Below are positions 1 to 9,309 of a DNA stretch of 64,000 nucleotides, in pieces. The stretch is taken from positions 35,882-99,881 of the forward strand of contig JABILG010000016.1 of NCBI GenBank assembly GCA_018654605.1, in the 5' to 3' direction. Made by a program: the position numbers and the translations under genes. Below the pieces are notes generated by a model. It was not told the DNA's origin and did no database searches. It saw nothing but the letters and a program-made list of their open reading frames with translations. Origin of the DNA: a bacterium (GTDB lineage Bacteria; Desulfobacterota_D; UBA1144). How positions within the stretch are numbered: the first letter of the stretch is position 1; every line of letters begins with the position of its first letter.

Positions 1-1
1 T

Positions 2-469
2 GTAATTGAACCCCCTTCAGCTGCTCTACTAATTAAAGAAATATGCAATAAAGTGGATTTTATTAGTATTGGTACCAATGATTTAATCCAATATACCATC
101 GCTGCAGATAGGACAAATGAAACACTTGGGGATATTATCTCACACTATCAGCCATCAGTCCTTAGAATGTTAAAATTAATAAGCAACGAGATACCTGATA
201 ACACTTATGTTTCTATATGTGGTGAAATGGCTAATGATGTAAACTGCCTTCCAATATTTATCGCAATGGGGGTCAAGGAATTGAGTATGAATTATTATTC
301 AATACCTAAAATTAAAGGTGTTATTCACGACCTCTCTTTTAAGGATTGTAATGAAATTTTTAATGAATGTTTGAAATATACCTGCCCAAAAGAAGTTAAG
401 AAGGAGCTTGTAGGTCTGATAAAAAACAAAATGCCTTCATATAGCTCGATAATTAATTATGAAATCTAG
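2..469 (+). CDS. ptsI: PEP-protein phosphotransferase (PTS enzyme I), C-terminal part
   Basis: The reading frame is open from the window edge, so only the last 155 or so residues are present. They match the C-terminal PEP-binding TIM-barrel of enzyme I: the SIGTNDLIQYT segment followed by DR, then the ICGEMA motif that carries the active-site Cys/Gly-Glu-Met region, and the ELSMN-x-x-SIPKIK end. Enzyme I transfers phosphate from PEP to HPr in the cytoplasm. Residues before the window are not visible, so it could be either a classic PtsI or a PtsP with an N-terminal GAF domain. In a marine genome with few sugar PTS systems this is often regulatory, which is inference. It is followed at once by a tRNA gene on the opposite strand. 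Confidence 0.88.
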   Translation, partial: VIEPPSAALLIKEICNKVDFISIGTNDLIQYTIAADRTNETLGDIISHYQPSVLRMLKLISNEIPDNTYVSICGEMANDVNCLPIFIAMGVKELSMNYYSIPKIKGVIHDLSFKDCNEIFNECLKYTCPKEVKKELVGLIKNKMPSYSSIINYEI

Positions 470-544
470 TGGCCCGCTCATGAGGACTCGAACCCCAATT
501 ACTTGATCCGAAGTCAAGCGTGTTATCCATTACACTATGAGCGG
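470..544 (-). tRNA. tRNA-Arg (anticodon TCG)
   Basis: Read on the minus strand the 75 nt fold as a standard cloverleaf. The 7-bp acceptor stem is CCGCTCA with TGAGCGG, then discriminator G and an encoded CCA. The anticodon stem CTTGA/TCAAG holds the 7-nt loop CTTCGGA, so the anticodon is TCG (decodes CGA) with G37. The T arm has TTCGAGT as its loop. It abuts the ptsI stop codon on the other strand. Confidence 0.93.
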
Positions 545-581
545 ATTGAAATACTCTATCATTAATAGTTACAATACTTTA

Positions 582-920
582 ATGGGGAATAAGCTTTATA
601 TAGATAAATCGTGCAGAATCTGTTCGACTTATGCAACATATATCAATTCAAATAAATCAATTAAGCTCGATATTAAAGATATTAATAATTCAAAAAATAG
701 TCTAGAAACAAAGAACCAAATTGTATTCGAATATAATAAAAAATGTTTTTATGGCGCAGAGGGCATAATGAGGTCTCTGGAAGTAACAAAAAAACATACT
801 GTATGGTATAAGATACTAAACCTCGCACCAAAGTTTCTTGTAAATTATATTTATAAATTGATTTCTGAGAATAGATATAAAATCAGCAAATTACTTAGTA
901 TAATCAAACCAAAATCTTAA
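582..920 (+). CDS. DCC-family (DUF393) thiol-disulfide oxidoreductase-like protein
   Basis: A 112-residue protein with an N-terminal YIDKSC-RIC segment giving a CxxC at residues 11-14, a later GAEGIMRSL stretch and a C-terminal run ending near ENRYKISKLL. This order is typical of the DCC (DUF393) family, small thioredoxin-fold-like proteins of poorly defined redox function. I chose the ATG at 582. An upstream in-frame ATG at 537 lies inside the tRNA gene on the opposite strand, and the family normally begins just before the CxxC. No clear ribosome binding site is visible. Its 3' end overlaps the next, convergent gene by 30 nt. Confidence 0.72.
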   Translation: MGNKLYIDKSCRICSTYATYINSNKSIKLDIKDINNSKNSLETKNQIVFEYNKKCFYGAEGIMRSLEVTKKHTVWYKILNLAPKFLVNYIYKLISENRYKISKLLSIIKPKS

Positions 921-2000
921 ACGATTTTTAAATAAATTATATGATGTTAACTTTTTTACTTCATTCTTTGACAAAGGTCGATTAGGATTACTCTTAGAAT
1001 TAAAATATAGTTGGGCTTTAAATACATCTTCTTTCTCACGTGCCTTGAGTACATTAGCAGCAACAAAATATATATCTTTTTTAAGAATTATGACCCTAGG
1101 AAACGTCTTATATTTTTTTATATGATTAACAATTTCCCCTTTCAAACTTCTACTAACAATTAAAGGCGCTTCACCGCAATAAAGAAATTGATCGGGGCTT
1201 AAAGGTTTCTTGAAACTTTTTGAATTTTTTAATGAAATATTATTCTGAATATAGGAGTCCTCACTATAATAACAGGTTAAATTTTTATAAGAGCAATTCC
1301 AGAGTATTTCAGAAATTTTAGTTGTCATCTTATAACGATTAAGATCCATTTTTAAATAATCCTCAAATTTACTGACAAACCTTTCAACAGTATCAATTAA
1401 TTCTGATTTGCTAGATGCAGAACAAATCAGACCATGATTCTCTAGGAAAAAAATCACTGTTTTATACTCCCTAAATGCTTTCTGCTCTTTAGAAATGACC
1501 TTATTTATTTCATTAGCAAGCACTATCCCAGGTTGGTAATATCCGATGTGGAATATGCCCTCATCTTTCTTCCTTTTAGCGACAATCTTATTAAATATCT
1601 CTTCAGACTTCTTATCAACAGACACCATATTTATGGCAATAGGATGAATATGAATCGTAAATTTCTTTAACAATGTATGGGTATATGTCTCAATTGAAGG
1701 ACCTGATCCATAAAGGACAGATTCTTTTAAAGCTGTAGAAGACTTTCTATCAATACTTTTGGTAACTTTTTTATTCCTAATCTTATCCAGAAAGCTTATG
1801 AGTTCATCATTATTGAGAATCGCGTAACCATTCTCAGAGCTCACCTCTGACAAAGAATAGCCACTTGATTTGATATACATTTGATTTCCTATCTTTATAG
1901 AAGAATTACCACCTGCTGCTTGATTTAAATCAAACCTTTGTCCAAAATATTTGGAAATTTCAACGAACTCTTTTAGGATACTTTTATTTTTTTTAACCAT
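891..2000 (-). CDS. class II aldolase/adducin-domain protein
   Basis: 369 residues. The N-terminal two thirds match the class II aldolase/adducin fold: AAGGNSSIK near residue 30 (phosphate-binding glycine loop), IHIHPIA around residue 115 and FLENHGLI around residue 190, which supply the zinc-binding histidines. Family members are fuculose/rhamnulose-phosphate aldolases or related lyases and decarboxylases. The C-terminal third, with a PDQFLYCGEAPL segment, is seen in long members attached to sugar metabolism. The start overlaps the 3' end of the epimerase gene by 28 nt, so the two are probably co-transcribed. A role in making or trimming a sugar for the surface-glycan island is inference; the substrate is unknown. 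Confidence 0.75.
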   Translation of the reverse strand: MVKKNKSILKEFVEISKYFGQRFDLNQAAGGNSSIKIGNQMYIKSSGYSLSEVSSENGYAILNNDELISFLDKIRNKKVTKSIDRKSSTALKESVLYGSGPSIETYTHTLLKKFTIHIHPIAINMVSVDKKSEEIFNKIVAKRKKDEGIFHIGYYQPGIVLANEINKVISKEQKAFREYKTVIFFLENHGLICSASSKSELIDTVERFVSKFEDYLKMDLNRYKMTTKISEILWNCSYKNLTCYYSEDSYIQNNISLKNSKSFKKPLSPDQFLYCGEAPLIVSRSLKGEIVNHIKKYKTFPRVIILKKDIYFVAANVLKAREKEDVFKAQLYFNSKSNPNRPLSKNEVKKLTSYNLFKNRLRFWFDYTK

Positions 2001-2959
2001 TTATTATTACTAATATGCCAATTGTAAGTGTTAAGCATACCTTGCATTAAATCTGTCTTAGGCTCCCAGTTCATTATCCTCTTTGTTTTACTAATATCAG
2101 CTGAGGTATAGAATACATCTTCTGGAGTAGAAGGCTTATCAAATCTTTTAATTTTTTTATTAGAAAACTTAGAGATTATTTTAATAAGATTATTAATAGA
2201 AACTGGTTTATTGTTACCTAGATTTAGATAATTAAGCCCCTTTAACTTTGATGACTTATATATCCCATCCACAATATCATCTACGTAAGTAAAATCTCTT
2301 TTTTGCTTACCAGTACCAAAGACGTTAATAGATCTGTTGTTAATCGCGGCGTCTGTAAAAATAAAGGGTGCCATATCTGGTCTTCCACATGGTCCATAAA
2401 CTGTGAAAAAACGTAGAATGGATATATTCTGCCCGTACAATGCATGATAGGCATGTAAAAGAACTTCTGAAGCCTTTTTTGAAGCAGCATAAATAGAATC
2501 AGGTTTGCTGGTTTCACTATTAATCTTAAAACTTTTCTCTTTACTGTCACCATAGACACTAGAAGTAGAGGCTTGAACAAAAGATTTAACCGCAAACTTC
2601 CTAGATAATTTAATTAAATTTAAGGCACCAAGCAGATTAGACTCGTAGTATGAATTCGGATATTGAGTAGATTTCCTAACACCAGTACCCGCTGCCAGGT
2701 TAATAATAGTATCTAGTTTATTTTTCTTAACAAACTTATCAAAGTAAGTAATAAGTCTTTTTTCTGATGAGATATCAACCTTATGAAATATGAAACACTT
2801 ATTCTTTTTGAGCTCTAAACTTCTCCATTGCTTTAATTTTACATCATAACCATCACTATGATTATCTATACCAAAGACACGAAATCCTTTTCTTAAATAT
2901 AATAAAGAAAGATGATAGCCAATGAACCCTGAAGACCCAGTAATTAAAACATTTTTCAT
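1973..2959 (-). CDS. NAD-dependent sugar epimerase/dehydratase (UDP-glucuronate 4-epimerase-like)
   Basis: 328 residues of the extended short-chain dehydrogenase family. The Rossmann motif TGSSGFIG is at the N terminus, the catalytic serine region is STSSVYG, and the catalytic YxxxK is YAASKKASE. The segment GVRKSTQYP-NSYYESN resembles UDP-glucuronate 4-epimerases, but substrate assignment from sequence alone is weak. It would convert nucleotide sugars in the cytoplasm for glycan assembly, which fits the neighbouring GtrA, membrane glycosyltransferase and flippase genes. It starts about 20 nt downstream of the gtrA-like gene on the same strand. Confidence 0.85.
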   Translation of the reverse strand: MKNVLITGSSGFIGYHLSLLYLRKGFRVFGIDNHSDGYDVKLKQWRSLELKKNKCFIFHKVDISSEKRLITYFDKFVKKNKLDTIINLAAGTGVRKSTQYPNSYYESNLLGALNLIKLSRKFAVKSFVQASTSSVYGDSKEKSFKINSETSKPDSIYAASKKASEVLLHAYHALYGQNISILRFFTVYGPCGRPDMAPFIFTDAAINNRSINVFGTGKQKRDFTYVDDIVDGIYKSSKLKGLNYLNLGNNKPVSINNLIKIISKFSNKKIKRFDKPSTPEDVFYTSADISKTKRIMNWEPKTDLMQGMLNTYNWHISNNKWLKKIKVS

Positions 2960-2978
2960 ATTGTTTAGAATATAATAC

Positions 2979-3386
2979 CTATTTTACTCGATTTTTAAAA
3001 ACCCATAGTCTTTGGCCAAAATACCCAATTATCACAGAAACAAATAAAGCTATAAAATAGGCCTGATCAATATCCTGGACAACCTTAAATGCAAAATTAT
3101 TAACAACGACATTAACCAGGATTGCTATAACATATAACGCAATATATCTTTTTAAATCATCCAAATAAGCTGATTCAGATTTAAATGTCCAAAGTCTATT
3201 GAAATGGAAAGATATATTTACACCAAGGAAAGTAGAAGCAGCTTTAGCCATATCCATACCTATCTTGTCTAATAAGAAATTATACAACAAGTAATCACAT
3301 ATGAGCGCCAAAATACCTATAGCAGCCCATTTATATGTTTTTTGGTCTTTTAATAGCATTATTATATATCTAATGATTTTTAGCAT
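2979..3386 (-). CDS. GtrA family membrane protein
   Basis: 135 residues with four predicted membrane segments. The start of segment 1 (YKWAAIGILALICDYLLYN) and the FHFNRLWTFKS and GQRLWVFKN motifs are hallmarks of GtrA/DPMS-like proteins. GtrA proteins are thought to move polyprenyl-phosphate sugars across the inner membrane or help attach them to surface polysaccharide. It is the first gene of a minus-strand trio with the epimerase and aldolase, divergent from the glycosyltransferase gene. A second possible start lies nine codons in (MLLKDQ). Confidence 0.88.
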   Translation of the reverse strand: MLKIIRYIIMLLKDQKTYKWAAIGILALICDYLLYNFLLDKIGMDMAKAASTFLGVNISFHFNRLWTFKSESAYLDDLKRYIALYVIAILVNVVVNNFAFKVVQDIDQAYFIALFVSVIIGYFGQRLWVFKNRVK

Positions 3387-3430
3387 TTATTTGAAAGGGA
3401 TGATAAATTTAATTGATTGATTAGTCAAAC

Positions 3431-3458
3431 TATAATACTGTAATCTAAAGTTAGATTA
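3431..3458. promoter_or_regulatory. putative promoter -10 and perfect inverted repeat before the glycosyltransferase gene
   Basis: TATAAT at 3431-3436 is followed at once by an 8-bp perfect inverted repeat, TAATCTAA-AG-TTAGATTA (3441-3458), ending 8 nt before the ATG at 3466. The repeat sits about where transcription would begin, so it could be an operator or a 5' RNA hairpin that masks the start. No good -35 is seen at the usual distance. Confidence 0.4.
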
Positions 3459-3465
3459 GTAATTA

Positions 3466-5040
3466 ATGATAATGTTGAAAATAATTCCAAATATAAATTT
3501 TAAAGATAAAGAAATATACTTTTTTATCGCTACATTCGTAATAATTGCTTTATCAATCCTTACAAATAGCTTTGTAGATACTAATGGCTATCTGACTACA
3601 GATTCTACTCACTTCTTAAAGCTTGCTAAGTCATTTACTGAGAATGGAAGCTTATATGTTTACTCATGGACAAATAGCGGGGAAACAACCTTCTTTAGCA
3701 TGTGGCCTCTAGGTTACCCACTCCTAATATCGTTAATATCGAAGCTAACCTTTCTTGATGTCTTTTGGTCTTCAAAATTGCTAAACATCTTATCGGTCTT
3801 TGCAATCTTTTTAATGATTTACAAAAATACGCCATTTGGATATTCGCTAATTGGTCTACTATTCCTTGCTGGTAGCTTTATAAATATATTTTCTTATACA
3901 CTAACAGAAAATTTATTTATCGTTGGGCTAATCTCCTATGCTTATTCAACTCACAATTTAACAGTTCAGACTGGGAAAAAATATATATTAATAGCTACTC
4001 TCTCATTTATAATTGCATTTTCTTCAAGATACGTAGGTGGCTATCTATTAGTATTCAACTTCTTCTTAATTCTTAAATCAATAAAAAATAAGGAGGCGAA
4101 CACTAGGAACCTAATTGTGCTTCTTCTTGGGTCAGGGGCATACATGGTTGGATACCTTTGTATGAATGAATATTTCACGGGATTCTTAACCTATCCTCAT
4201 GCATACATCACTTATGAATCATCGACTGAAATCATACTACATTTTATAAAAAAGGTTTTTGAGGAATTAAACCTTGTAATGGCCAGCGTTAGATTCAATA
4301 TGAGTCCTATATTTTCAATAATTTCGTCATTCATTTCAGCTATCTTTGTCTCACTAGTTACCTTTTACTGTATAAAAACTCCTATTAGAAACGAGAAACT
4401 TAACACCATAGCTGGCAACTTTTTATATATGTCATTATTTTATATAGCTATAGTTCTTTTATGGAGACTAACGATTTGGTTTTCCCCCTTTTCCTATAGG
4501 ATCTTGTTTCCCGCATCAATTCTTATGATGATAGGATTCGCCTATAAAGTGTTGTCTAGGACAAATATAAATTTTGATGGTATAAAAAATATATACTTAG
4601 CATTAGTTGTTATTGGATTTTTATCAATTGGATATAATGTTATATATAAACAAATCTCATTTAAAGGAAAATCCTACACGGAAAACATAGAAAAAATAAG
4701 AAAGAAATACGCTCTACTTAAGAAGGGGAGTTCAATTATTTTTGGGGAACGTCAGATAGACTATCTGAGAACAGACCTTGTTCCTTTAAAACCTTATTAC
4801 CTTCCTTTATTTGCCAAAAGTGAATCCTTGGGTGACTTTAACAAAAGAATAAAAAAATTTGAACCAATATTTTTAAATATCCCTGAGATATGTAAAAAGC
4901 CATATCAAACTTTATCGGGAGATAGAGATTTAAATTGCATATCCTTAAACAAGAAAATCCATTTTTTTGATAACCGAATTATGGACTACATTAAGAAAAA
5001 TAAGACTCTTGGGTTGCATAAAGTAAGTGAGATTGAATGA
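3466..5040 (+). CDS. GT39/ArnT-like membrane glycosyltransferase
   Basis: 524 residues with about ten to twelve hydrophobic segments and a soluble C-terminal portion. Near residue 40 is DSTHFLKLAKSF, followed by a WPLGYPLLISLI segment; this order (acidic residue in the first periplasmic loop, then a P-GYP turn) is typical of polyprenyl-phosphate-sugar-using GT-C enzymes such as PMT/ArnT. These enzymes move a sugar from a lipid carrier to an acceptor on the periplasmic side. The ATG at 3466 is used here; an ATG at 3472 is also possible. The stop overlaps the next start (ATGA), so the gene is translationally coupled to the flippase. Donor and acceptor are unknown. Confidence 0.75.
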   Translation: MIMLKIIPNINFKDKEIYFFIATFVIIALSILTNSFVDTNGYLTTDSTHFLKLAKSFTENGSLYVYSWTNSGETTFFSMWPLGYPLLISLISKLTFLDVFWSSKLLNILSVFAIFLMIYKNTPFGYSLIGLLFLAGSFINIFSYTLTENLFIVGLISYAYSTHNLTVQTGKKYILIATLSFIIAFSSRYVGGYLLVFNFFLILKSIKNKEANTRNLIVLLLGSGAYMVGYLCMNEYFTGFLTYPHAYITYESSTEIILHFIKKVFEELNLVMASVRFNMSPIFSIISSFISAIFVSLVTFYCIKTPIRNEKLNTIAGNFLYMSLFYIAIVLLWRLTIWFSPFSYRILFPASILMMIGFAYKVLSRTNINFDGIKNIYLALVVIGFLSIGYNVIYKQISFKGKSYTENIEKIRKKYALLKKGSSIIFGERQIDYLRTDLVPLKPYYLPLFAKSESLGDFNKRIKKFEPIFLNIPEICKKPYQTLSGDRDLNCISLNKKIHFFDNRIMDYIKKNKTLGLHKVSEIE

Positions 5041-6335
5041 GCTATAAAGAGTTAACAGATAGAATCAAAAAAAATTTTAAAATCCTTAGTATAGGAAAAA
5101 TTTCTGGAGGAATATTCTCCGCCCTGACTCTACTTCTAATAGGTAGGTCACTTGGAGTAGAAAAATTCGGCACATTCTCAATGTTAATATCAGCAGTAGA
5201 AGTTTGCAATATACTTCTTAGTTTTAGAATCTGGGATACTACCGTAAAATTTATCGGTCAGAATCTCAAACAAAAGGAAGTTGTATCTAAATATTTAACC
5301 TTAAGCTTCTATCTTAGTCTTGGTTCATCAACAATCTCTTTCTTACTAATATATCTTATTACGAATCTTTATGCTGACAGACTCTTTGCTTCTGAAGTCA
5401 ATCCAAAACAATTAATCTTTACTTATTCTATAGTGGTCTTATTTATTACACTAAATGAGATAATAGATGGAACTCTAAGAGTTTTTGATAATTATAGTTC
5501 AATCCTAAAAATTAATATTTACCAAAATTTACTTAGGTTCTTGCTCATAGTAAGTTCTTTTCTATTATTTAATCTTAATATAGAGAATGTAATAAATTGT
5601 TTTGTCATTAGCTATTTAGCAGGCTTTCTTCTCAGGTTTTTTTATTTAAAAAAGACTCTAAAGCTAAATTCTATAATCATTAAATATCCAGACCTACCAG
5701 ACTCAAGATCATCTCTGGAATTTATAAAGTTCATGCTAAATGCACATTTCTCAAACATATTAAATATTGCTAATGATAAAAACTTAGGTGTCTTAGCTGT
5801 AGGATACCTAACCACACCTTACTATGCTGGTCTCTATAGGGCTGCAAGAGCTATCGTTAAAATAATTAGACGAATAATGGACCCTTTACTTGAGATAATG
5901 TTCCCTGAACTAGTTAAATTATATTCCGAGAAAAAATTCAAAATATATAAAAGAATTATTTACGACTCAACGAAGCTAATCTTATTAGTCTCGTTTGCTT
6001 TAGGAGCAATAATTTTCTATTTTTCAAATAGCATAATTCTAATATTCTTTGGGGAGCAATATATTGAAACTATCTTCGCATTGAGAATTTTAATAGGAGC
6101 AATGATAATTCACAACCTTGCATATTGGGTTAACCCTTCCTTTTTATCTTCTGGAAATGCCAAATTCTTATCAATCACGACTATAGCAACAACAGTGATT
6201 TATTGCATCTCGCTTATCTATTTTATCCATCAAGCAAACCATGAAGGTGCAGCAATCGCATTACTAATTAAGAACTTGTCAACTTTATTACTAGGTCTTA
6301 TATTTTATTTTAAATTTTTAAAAAATAAGAACTAA
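5037..6335 (+). CDS. polysaccharide flippase (Wzx/MATE-like)
   Basis: 432 residues with roughly twelve hydrophobic segments and little else, beginning with a basic stretch and then GKISGGIFSALTLLLIGRSLG, the typical start of oligosaccharide flippases of the MOP superfamily. Such proteins flip lipid-linked oligosaccharide across the inner membrane. The start overlaps the preceding glycosyltransferase by 4 nt, and the 3' end overlaps the convergent aldo/keto reductase by 4 nt. It completes a compact set: sugar modification, GtrA, glycosyltransferase, flippase. No ligase or Wzy polymerase is seen here. Confidence 0.83.
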   Translation: MSYKELTDRIKKNFKILSIGKISGGIFSALTLLLIGRSLGVEKFGTFSMLISAVEVCNILLSFRIWDTTVKFIGQNLKQKEVVSKYLTLSFYLSLGSSTISFLLIYLITNLYADRLFASEVNPKQLIFTYSIVVLFITLNEIIDGTLRVFDNYSSILKINIYQNLLRFLLIVSSFLLFNLNIENVINCFVISYLAGFLLRFFYLKKTLKLNSIIIKYPDLPDSRSSLEFIKFMLNAHFSNILNIANDKNLGVLAVGYLTTPYYAGLYRAARAIVKIIRRIMDPLLEIMFPELVKLYSEKKFKIYKRIIYDSTKLILLVSFALGAIIFYFSNSIILIFFGEQYIETIFALRILIGAMIIHNLAYWVNPSFLSSGNAKFLSITTIATTVIYCISLIYFIHQANHEGAAIALLIKNLSTLLLGLIFYFKFLKNKN

Positions 6336-7354
6336 GATGGTGTAGGCTTTGTTTTAGTATTAGAAAAAGGTTGGTCTAGAGAGCTTGAATGCTTGTCTAA
6401 CCACAAAGTCTCTATTTTACTAATTTCTTCCTCCGAAAAAGGGGGCAAGTCTGAAACATCACTATACTCATCAATTTCATCATGAGTTGTAAAATTGGGC
6501 AAGACAGTACAGATATTTGGAGCTGACAACGGAAAAAGAATAGCGGCTTGGCCGATTGTTCTATTCTTTTCGTTATATAAAAACTCAAAATCATCTCTGG
6601 CATCTAAACCGGCTTCCATCCACTTTTGTCTTCGATGACTTCTATGGTCATCCTTAGAGTAGACTTTATCTTTAGTAAAACTGCCGTCCATAATACCAGA
6701 AGCATGTGGAACCCTTGATATCAAACCAGTTTGGGTTTCTAATGCTTTTTTAAATAAAGACTTAGATGGTTCTTGCTCTAAAAGATTATAAATAATCTGT
6801 AAACCTACAGGAGAATAGTTCATCGAATCGAGCCCCTCATCTAACCATCCAATATCTGGACCTAAGGCCATAGCATAGGATCTAATCTTTCCTTCATCAA
6901 TTAACCTTTCTAGAGCTTCCAAAACTTCATCATTATTAATAAAATCCATACGTGGGTTATGAAGCTGATAAATATCTATATAATCAGTCCCGAGTCGTTT
7001 TAAACTCTGCTCACAAGAAAACTTTATATCTTTAGCAGAAAATTTCTGAGGCATCTCCGTGTGACCCTTTCTTTCACCAGCGTTAGAGTATATATCATAA
7101 CCAAATTTCGTTGCATAAATTCTTTTGTCTCTAGATCTTGGAAAAGCTTTAGCTAATATTTCTTCTCCGTAACCGTTTCCATAAACATCTGCTGTATCAT
7201 AAAAATTTATTCCTTTATCAAAAGCATGGTGCAACAAAGATAATGATAATTTCTCATCAGTTACCCCCCACCACTTTGTTGCTACAGACCATACACCAAA
7301 CCCAACCTCTGAAACATTTAAATCTTTATTCTTAGGAAAAGTTCTATAATTCAT
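6332..7354 (-). CDS. aldo/keto reductase
   Basis: 340 residues of the NADPH-dependent aldo/keto reductase superfamily. The pattern FYDTADVYGNGYGEE supplies the catalytic Asp and Tyr, ATKFGYD the catalytic Lys region, and YQLHNP the catalytic His. Substrates are carbonyl compounds that cannot be predicted. I chose the ATG at 7354 (MNYRTFPKN...), which matches the usual start of the family. An upstream in-frame ATG would add ten residues inside trxB. The start overlaps the 3' end of trxB by 11 nt, so the two are likely one transcript. Confidence 0.88.
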   Translation of the reverse strand: MNYRTFPKNKDLNVSEVGFGVWSVATKWWGVTDEKLSLSLLHHAFDKGINFYDTADVYGNGYGEEILAKAFPRSRDKRIYATKFGYDIYSNAGERKGHTEMPQKFSAKDIKFSCEQSLKRLGTDYIDIYQLHNPRMDFINNDEVLEALERLIDEGKIRSYAMALGPDIGWLDEGLDSMNYSPVGLQIIYNLLEQEPSKSLFKKALETQTGLISRVPHASGIMDGSFTKDKVYSKDDHRSHRRQKWMEAGLDARDDFEFLYNEKNRTIGQAAILFPLSAPNICTVLPNFTTHDEIDEYSDVSDLPPFSEEEISKIETLWLDKHSSSLDQPFSNTKTKPTPS

Positions 7355-8288
7355 GCTTTTGCTCCAAAAATCTTTCCGCATCAATAGCTGCCATACAACC
7401 AGAGCCTGCGGCAGTTATTGCTTGTCTATAAATACTATCTTGAACATCTCCGGAGGCGAAAACACCTTCTATGTTCGTTCGAGATGACTTACCTGCAGTT
7501 ATGAGATATCCATTTTGGTCTATCTTTAACACATCCTTAAAGAGATTCGTATTAGGATTGTGACCAATCGCTATAAATACGCCATCGGTATCAATTTGAG
7601 CCTTTCTTTCAGTTTTAGAATCTTTATAAACTATAGCATGTAAACCCTTCTCTTCGTTCCCTATGAATTCAATCGGCTCAGCATTCCATAAGAAATCAAT
7701 CTTTTTATTATTCAAAGCTCTATCAGCCATTATTTTAGAAGCTCGTAAAACATCTCTCCTGTGGACTATAGTTACTTTGGATGCAAATTTTGTTAAAAAA
7801 ATTGCTTCCTCCATAGCGCTATCACCTCCACCGATAACATGAATTGACTTATTTTTATAAAAGAACCCATCACAAGTTGCACAAGTTGAAAGGCCTCTTC
7901 CTACAAATTCGACTTCGCCTTTTATGCCTAAGAGTTTTGCTGAAGCTCCAGTAGAGATTATCACTGAATCTGACTCTATTATTTCATTATCTGTCATCAG
8001 CTTAAAGGGGTAAGTATTAAAGTCTACCTTATCAATCTGCTTCATTATGCATTTTGCACCAAATTTCTGCGCTTGCGTTCTCAATAAATCCATCAAATTT
8101 GGGCCCATTACACCTTCGGGGAAACCAGGAAAATTTTCAACATCTGTAGTCATTGTTAGCTGTCCACCGGCCAGAAATCCTTCAAATACGACCGGTTCAA
8201 GATTCGCTCTTGCGCAATAAATTGCCGCCGTAAGCCCTGCGGGGCCCGAGCCAATAATTACGACTTTATTTTTTTTAGGATAATCCAT
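7344..8288 (-). CDS. trxB: thioredoxin reductase (NADPH)
   Basis: 314 residues. FAD-binding GSGPAG is at residues 13-18, the redox-active CATC followed by DGFF lies near residue 140, an NADPH-binding GGGDSAMEEA follows it, and the C-terminal FAD motif ASGDVQD is present. The enzyme reduces thioredoxin with NADPH in the cytoplasm. The start at 8288 is supported by an AGAGGT ribosome binding site at the right distance; a longer frame adds eleven residues without support. It is followed by an overlapping aldo/keto reductase gene. Confidence 0.95.
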   Translation of the reverse strand: MDYPKKNKVVIIGSGPAGLTAAIYCARANLEPVVFEGFLAGGQLTMTTDVENFPGFPEGVMGPNLMDLLRTQAQKFGAKCIMKQIDKVDFNTYPFKLMTDNEIIESDSVIISTGASAKLLGIKGEVEFVGRGLSTCATCDGFFYKNKSIHVIGGGDSAMEEAIFLTKFASKVTIVHRRDVLRASKIMADRALNNKKIDFLWNAEPIEFIGNEEKGLHAIVYKDSKTERKAQIDTDGVFIAIGHNPNTNLFKDVLKIDQNGYLITAGKSSRTNIEGVFASGDVQDSIYRQAITAAGSGCMAAIDAERFLEQKHEL

Positions 8289-8409
8289 TATGACCTCTTG
8301 TAAATATAAATTTAATAACAAGTTTTATATATGTTACCAGTTGTGTTAATTATTATGTACTTTATACGAATAAGGTAAAGAGAGGAATTTTTTTAATAAG
8401 ATTAGCACA

Positions 8410-9306
8410 ATGATAGTAAAAAATCTTAATGATATATTTAATAATGGAAAATTCATATTTCTACAAGAGAGTAAATCCATATTGCTCTTAAAAGGTCAGG
8501 AATCATTTAAATTCATCAATAGCATCTCTTCAAATGAAGTCTTAAACACTAAAGGCAAACTCTCTGTTAGTACATTAATGCTTAACAATAAAGGTAGATT
8601 AATCTTTGATGTTGAAGTTTACTCAAAGTCTGCTGATTCACTCTTTCTTTTGTGTAATCTTTCACAAAAAGATGAGCTTATAATGTATCTAGAAAATTAC
8701 AGGATGTCTTATAAAGTTGAGATTATTGACTATAACGGCAAGCTCTATCCATTCAAAGGAATGAATGTCGGAATCTCAGAGAAGAAAAATAAATTTTTTT
8801 CAGCACTGACACTAGAAGAAGGTTTCGTAAACTACTTCTTAAATAAAAGAAATCTTCCAAAGGCTAACGAGTCTAAAGTTAACGAACTTGATTACAAAAA
8901 ATGGAAAATTTTATCTGGATCTCCAAGCTTCCCTAACGAATTAAATGCCAAACTAATACCTATAGAAGCGGATATGTGGTCATCAATATCTTTTACAAAA
9001 GGATGCTATATTGGACAAGAAACAATAGCAAGAATAAAGTATAGGGGAAAAGTAAAAAGAACTCTTGCTTGCTTTGAAATATACGGATTAGTCGAGGATG
9101 AAAGAGAGATACAAGTGACACCAGATAAGAATATTGGGTCTATTACTAGCTATTTTCACTCTAAAGAGATGATGATAACTTTTGCGATAGGTTTTATTAA
9201 CAATGAAGAGAATTTTGTTAACAATGAAATTAAAATCGGTCCTTTAGAGGGCAAAGTAATTGTAAATTTGCATATGGAAGAGAACAGAAGGCTTCTTAAA
9301 GAATGA
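8410..9306 (+). CDS. ygfZ: YgfZ/GcvT-like folate-binding protein
   Basis: 298 residues with the family signature KGCYIGQE around residues 199-206, followed by basic RGKVKR. YgfZ proteins are tetrahydrofolate-binding relatives of GcvT that help assemble or repair certain Fe-S enzymes such as MiaB. The N-terminal part (SNEVLNTKGKL, then LNNKGRLIFDVEVY) fits the family. It is a single gene, divergent from trxB across a 120-nt gap, and ends 3 nt before the convergent PUR-domain gene. Confidence 0.88.
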   Translation: MIVKNLNDIFNNGKFIFLQESKSILLLKGQESFKFINSISSNEVLNTKGKLSVSTLMLNNKGRLIFDVEVYSKSADSLFLLCNLSQKDELIMYLENYRMSYKVEIIDYNGKLYPFKGMNVGISEKKNKFFSALTLEEGFVNYFLNKRNLPKANESKVNELDYKKWKILSGSPSFPNELNAKLIPIEADMWSSISFTKGCYIGQETIARIKYRGKVKRTLACFEIYGLVEDEREIQVTPDKNIGSITSYFHSKEMMITFAIGFINNEENFVNNEIKIGPLEGKVIVNLHMEENRRLLKE

Positions 9307-9309
9307 GTA

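Noticed and set aside
537-581. Longer N terminus for the DCC-family gene starting at 537
   Set aside because: The ATG at 537 lies inside the tRNA-Arg gene and the extra residues do not fit the family, which starts just before the CxxC.
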